Source: Marinilabiliales bacterium (lineage in GTDB: Bacteria; Bacteroidota; Bacteroidia; Bacteroidales; F082). From it: 8,875 nt of DNA. Location of the stretch: contig PKSW01000029.1 of NCBI GenBank assembly GCA_002869465.1, positions 1-8,875 of the forward strand, read 5' to 3'. Below, piece after piece: positions 5,516-8,875 of this stretch. Each line of letters begins with the position of its first letter. Position 1 is the stretch's first letter. Under the pieces are notes generated by a model. It worked only from the letters and a program-made list of their open reading frames with translations, ran no database searches and was not told the origin of the DNA. The position numbers and the translations under genes are program-made.

Positions 5516-8500
5516 CTATGTCGATTGATTAACAAAACGCCTGTTGTTAAAGTATGCCCATATAGAAACAACAAAAACCGTGGCCACCATATAATACACA
5601 AATGTTGGTATTGGAACCGGATCGCCAGCGGCATACGAATGCAAGCCAGACAAATAGTAATTCACACCAAAATAAGTCATCAGAATTGAACCGTAGCTTA
5701 TCAATGATGCAAAGTTGAACGAGAATTTATCTTTTAAACCGGGAATAGAACTCATATGCGCGATAAATGCATAGATTAGTACACTTACCAAGGCCCAAGT
5801 TTCTTTTGGGTCCCAGCCCCAGTATCTGCCCCAGCTTTCATTCGCCCATACACCACCAAGGAAAGTACCTATGGTGAGCATATAGAGGCCAACCATTATC
5901 GACCTCTCATTAATTGCGGTCAGATTTGTTATTCGTTGATTGATGGTCTCAACATTTTTCTTGTTCTGGAGAATCATCAATATCAGGTTCATCAATCCCA
6001 ATAGCGCACTAAGTGCAAGGAATCCATAACTGGCCGTAATGATAGATACATGTATGGTTAGCCAGTATGATTTAAGCACGGGTACCAGGTTGGTTATTTC
6101 CGGGTCCATCCAGCTTAAATGTGCAACCATCAGAATAATGGAAGTTAAAAAGGTGGTGGCAGCAATCGTCATGTTTGATTTGTTCGAAAACACGAGTCCG
6201 GCCAGTAAAGTTACCCATGCGATATAAATCAATGATTCATAACCATCGCTCCAGGGGGCATGACCTGAAATGTACCAGCGCATAGCCAATCCTGCTGTTT
6301 GATAAATGAATCCAATGATGATCAATACAACAAATACTTTAATGATATATTTCAGAATCTTCGATTGTCTGAAGATCTCAATAAACGACAGGATGATCAT
6401 GATCAATCCCAATACAAGGTATAATTTACTCAGATTCTGGAAAATATTCATCCGGTTATAGCTGAGTTCCATTTTAATTTTTGTTTGTGACGGCATGATC
6501 TCGGCTCCGTATTTTTTCTGGTAGTTCGAGATACCTGTAACTAATTCATCAGCGAGTTGGGTATTTCCGGTATTGATAGCGTCCAGGTAACTTGGAATAA
6601 TCTGTACCAGAAAAGCTGAGTCTTCGGCCGGCACATTTCTTACAACAGGTTTTGTATCATACCAGCTTGCGTGTGAATCGGTTGGATTGGGTAAAATGTT
6701 TATCAACTGCCCATTATACAGCATATAACAAATATTCAGTCGTTCGTCAACGGCAATAATATCTTTATCAAACATATCCCTTTTTGCAGGCTTTTTGTTA
6801 TACGCAGCTGAAACAAACTCGCTCAGTTTGTAGGTGCCCTGATCCAGGTTAATAAAATCAATATAAGCAGCCAGGTTATCTTCAACACCCAATAATTTTT
6901 TCACATCAGGATGCTTTACTTTAATCATAGGAACTGATTGCCACTCGAATGGGTTGCTTAGCATCCCCAGTACAACCTGTTCGGGAATCATTCCTTCAAT
7001 TTTGCTTTTCCTTGAAACTTTTCTAACTAACTCACTTGCCAGTGTACTCACTGGTTTCAATCGTCCGTCATGAGCCTGGGTGAGTAATTTTCCGAATTTT
7101 TCAGCTTGCTCCTGGTCAACAGGGTGGACTTCGCCGGGCGCATGATTGTGTTGCGATAATATATCGGGAGATATTAAAAGCAAGGAAATTAAAAGTGTAA
7201 CCACTCCGGCTTTCATACCATTGTTTTTTCTTTTAATGAGTTTCCCGAGACCGGCAAACCTCGAATTTTTATTGAACAGGGTTAAAAACATACCTAAAGA
7301 CATTAAAAAATATCCGACATAAGTAAAAAACGTTCCCCAATAATCGTGGTTAACAGAAAGTACGGTACCGAGTTCATCTTTATCGTATGAAGACTGGAAG
7401 AACCGGTAGCCTTTATAATTCAGTACATGGTTCATGTAAATGCGGTAAGGCATTTCCAAACCTTCTTCTTTATCGATCAAAACAACCTCGCTCGCAAATG
7501 ACGACGGGCTGTTTGAACCCGGGTATCTCTCCAGTTGAAAATCAATTAATTTGAGTGAAAACGGCAAATAGATTCGTTTGGCGCCATATTTCATCTGGAT
7601 TTTTGCACCATTGAGATCTGTTGTCTCTGTTTCACCTGTATATCCTTTGCCACCTCGCAAGGCGATTCTTTTTGTTTCGCCATCAGAGTTTGCTTCAACA
7701 ACAATGGCATCTTTAAAACTCATATCGTTTCCATCATACCTCACGTAATCGATCCCGCCATTTTTATAAAAACTCGTTAATACAAGACTGGCATTGTTGA
7801 TTTTATATAAATTTCGCTGTTCAAATGGATGCCATTGGCCTGGTAAAAGTGTGTCGTTAACGCCGCCCATCATGGCCATTGTGAAGATGGTATCGGCTGC
7901 GTGCATTAAAAGAGTTTCATTTTCGATTTTAATGTTGAATGCATTGTCCATAAATTCGCTGCCAAAGTTCAGCACATTCATCCCAATATTACCCGAAGTA
8001 TTGTACCTGTAGTAATTCGTTTGGCGTCCCGAACCAAGAGAGACAACAACAACAATATAAGGATCACCATCTCCATCTATTTCTGTAATAATTTCCTGGG
8101 CATTTGGAATGTAATCAACCGCTTTGAATGTGTACTTGCTATTCTTGAAATTAACAGATGAGCTATAGGCTTCAGGTGTTAAAATAGTTAGTCTTGCAGC
8201 TTCCGAATCATAAACCGTATCATTACCGTCAGTGATCGTGATGTCAACATAGGTTTGATCTGATGTCATACTGTTGGATGAACTGCCTTCACGTATATGC
8301 ATCATGCCTTCATAGCTCACAAATCGCGTTATGGCAGATCCCAGAAGGATGACCAGAAAAGCGAAGTGAAAAAGAAATATAGTGAATTTTTTCGGTTTGT
8401 AAAGCTTGTAGATAAAAATATTAGCCACCAGGTTTATGGCCAGCAACAGCATCAGAATGTTGAACCATGTAGTGTTATAAACAACTGCTTTTGCTGCTTC

Positions 8501-8611
8501 GGTTCCAAAATCATTTTCAATAAATGTGGCTGTCCCAATTGAGGCTGCAAATACGAGTAATAAAAAACCCATGGTTTGCATGGAGAAAATTATATTAAAA
8601 AATCGATTCAT
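5516..8611 (-). CDS. ccsBA: Fused ResB-CcsA cytochrome c synthase (system II)
   Basis: The 1031-residue protein exports haem and attaches it to periplasmic apocytochromes. The N-terminal ResB/CcsB half has helices at about 10-31, 49-68 and 76-95, a large periplasmic domain (about 97-424) and a helix near 425-445. The C-terminal CcsA half (about 727-1022) carries the tryptophan-rich WWD haem-handling motif (922-939, with WGRYWGWDPKETW). Probable haem ligands are H82 (transmembrane), H854 (WLTIHV, external), H952 (transmembrane, FIAHMSS) and H991 (SGLHSY, external). As I recall, the ligands of Helicobacter hepaticus CcsBA are H77, H761, H858 and H897; the spacing here (98 and 39 between the last three, against 97 and 39) agrees closely. 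Between the halves lies a helix (about 466-485) and a periplasmic segment (486-725) beginning with histidine-rich QHNHAPGEVH. The gene starts 14 bases after the Smr-domain gene and precedes the ResA-like gene, forming a maturation operon. Confidence 0.95.
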   Translation of the reverse strand: MNRFFNIIFSMQTMGFLLLVFAASIGTATFIENDFGTEAAKAVVYNTTWFNILMLLLAINLVANIFIYKLYKPKKFTIFLFHFAFLVILLGSAITRFVSYEGMMHIREGSSSNSMTSDQTYVDITITDGNDTVYDSEAARLTILTPEAYSSSVNFKNSKYTFKAVDYIPNAQEIITEIDGDGDPYIVVVVSLGSGRQTNYYRYNTSGNIGMNVLNFGSEFMDNAFNIKIENETLLMHAADTIFTMAMMGGVNDTLLPGQWHPFEQRNLYKINNASLVLTSFYKNGGIDYVRYDGNDMSFKDAIVVEANSDGETKRIALRGGKGYTGETETTDLNGAKIQMKYGAKRIYLPFSLKLIDFQLERYPGSNSPSSFASEVVLIDKEEGLEMPYRIYMNHVLNYKGYRFFQSSYDKDELGTVLSVNHDYWGTFFTYVGYFLMSLGMFLTLFNKNSRFAGLGKLIKRKNNGMKAGVVTLLISLLLISPDILSQHNHAPGEVHPVDQEQAEKFGKLLTQAHDGRLKPVSTLASELVRKVSRKSKIEGMIPEQVVLGMLSNPFEWQSVPMIKVKHPDVKKLLGVEDNLAAYIDFINLDQGTYKLSEFVSAAYNKKPAKRDMFDKDIIAVDERLNICYMLYNGQLINILPNPTDSHASWYDTKPVVRNVPAEDSAFLVQIIPSYLDAINTGNTQLADELVTGISNYQKKYGAEIMPSQTKIKMELSYNRMNIFQNLSKLYLVLGLIMIILSFIEIFRQSKILKYIIKVFVVLIIIGFIYQTAGLAMRWYISGHAPWSDGYESLIYIAWVTLLAGLVFSNKSNMTIAATTFLTSIILMVAHLSWMDPEITNLVPVLKSYWLTIHVSIITASYGFLALSALLGLMNLILMILQNKKNVETINQRITNLTAINERSIMVGLYMLTIGTFLGGVWANESWGRYWGWDPKETWALVSVLIYAFIAHMSSIPGLKDKFSFNFASLISYGSILMTYFGVNYYLSGLHSYAAGDPVPIPTFVYYMVATVFVVSIWAYFNNRRFVNQST

Positions 8612-8625
8612 TGTATGTAGTTTAA

Positions 8626-8875
8626 TTATTTATCTTTTATTAAAATATCAATGGCACCAACACCGAATTTGCTAATGGAAGCCATTCGGTTTTCGATACC
8701 TTCGTAATCATCAAGTTCTTTAATAATAGCAGATTTGAGCACGCCATTGCCAACGCCATGGATAAAAGTTACTTTCGTGTAATCGTTGCTAATGGCACTT
8801 TGCAAAGCCTTTTTAAAATAAGACATTTGCATGTTCAGCATATCATGACTTGATAAACCAGCGATATTATCAACC
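8626..8875 (-). CDS. Smr-domain protein (MutS2-like C-terminal domain), N-terminus outside window
   Basis: The frame is open to the right window edge, so only the last 82 residues or so are visible; the internal ATG at 8841 is not the true start because in-frame coding (VDNIAGLSSHDMLNMQ) continues upstream. The visible part is a Smr domain ending: SNDYTKVTFIHGVGNGVLK contains the HGxGxGxLK signature, followed by a helix and a terminal strand (FGVGAIDILI). Smr domains bind or cut nucleic acid (MutS2 and relatives, some RNA-directed). Bacteroidota encode stand-alone Smr proteins joined to an N-terminal DUF2027-type region, which this may be, but the N-terminus is needed to decide. It ends 14 bases before ccsBA on the same strand, so the two are probably co-transcribed. 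No functional link to cytochrome maturation is known to me. Confidence 0.85.
   Translation of the reverse strand, partial: VDNIAGLSSHDMLNMQMSYFKKALQSAISNDYTKVTFIHGVGNGVLKSAIIKELDDYEGIENRMASISKFGVGAIDILIKDK

Overview
The window looks like a chromosomal segment of an anaerobic or facultatively respiring member of the Bacteroidota. The evidence is the AT-rich intergenic DNA, gene starts without clear Shine-Dalgarno sequences, a good match to the Bacteroidota promoter (TAnnTTTG with an upstream TTTG-like box), a fused ResB-CcsA cytochrome c synthase, and a Smr-domain protein of a type I associate with that phylum. The genus cannot be read from the sequence.

Layout: (1) 1-620, minus: a short-chain dehydrogenase, cut by the left edge. 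(2) 726-1256, minus: a small exported tetraheme cytochrome of the c554 type, with an intrinsic terminator at 671-701 and a promoter at 1280-1310. (3) 1257-1508: a divergent intergenic region with a 9-bp inverted repeat. (4) 1509-4304, plus: a 931-residue protein with 19 CXXCH haem c sites fused to a six-helix di-haem b-type membrane domain, in architecture like Geobacter CbcL but with more haems. (5) 4354-8875, minus, read right to left: the C-terminal end of a Smr-domain protein, the ccsBA fusion, a ResA/TlpA-like thioredoxin and a second exported thioredoxin-fold protein. The last two overlap by 4 bases (ATGA).

The respiratory genes form one theme. CcsBA carries haem across the membrane and attaches it to CXXCH motifs. 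The ResA-like protein probably keeps those cysteines reduced. The two neighbouring cytochromes contain 23 haem c sites between them and would be heavy users of that machinery. The large cytochrome probably links the quinone pool, through its b-type domain, to a long periplasmic haem wire; the tetraheme protein could be a soluble partner. The electron donor or acceptor is not shown by the sequence.

The most notable feature is inside the large cytochrome. Its haem domain is an eight-haem module repeated twice in an exact 244-residue register, followed by a three-haem partial copy. No CRISPR array, mobile element, tRNA or rRNA was seen, and no gene-free stretch exceeds 300 bases.
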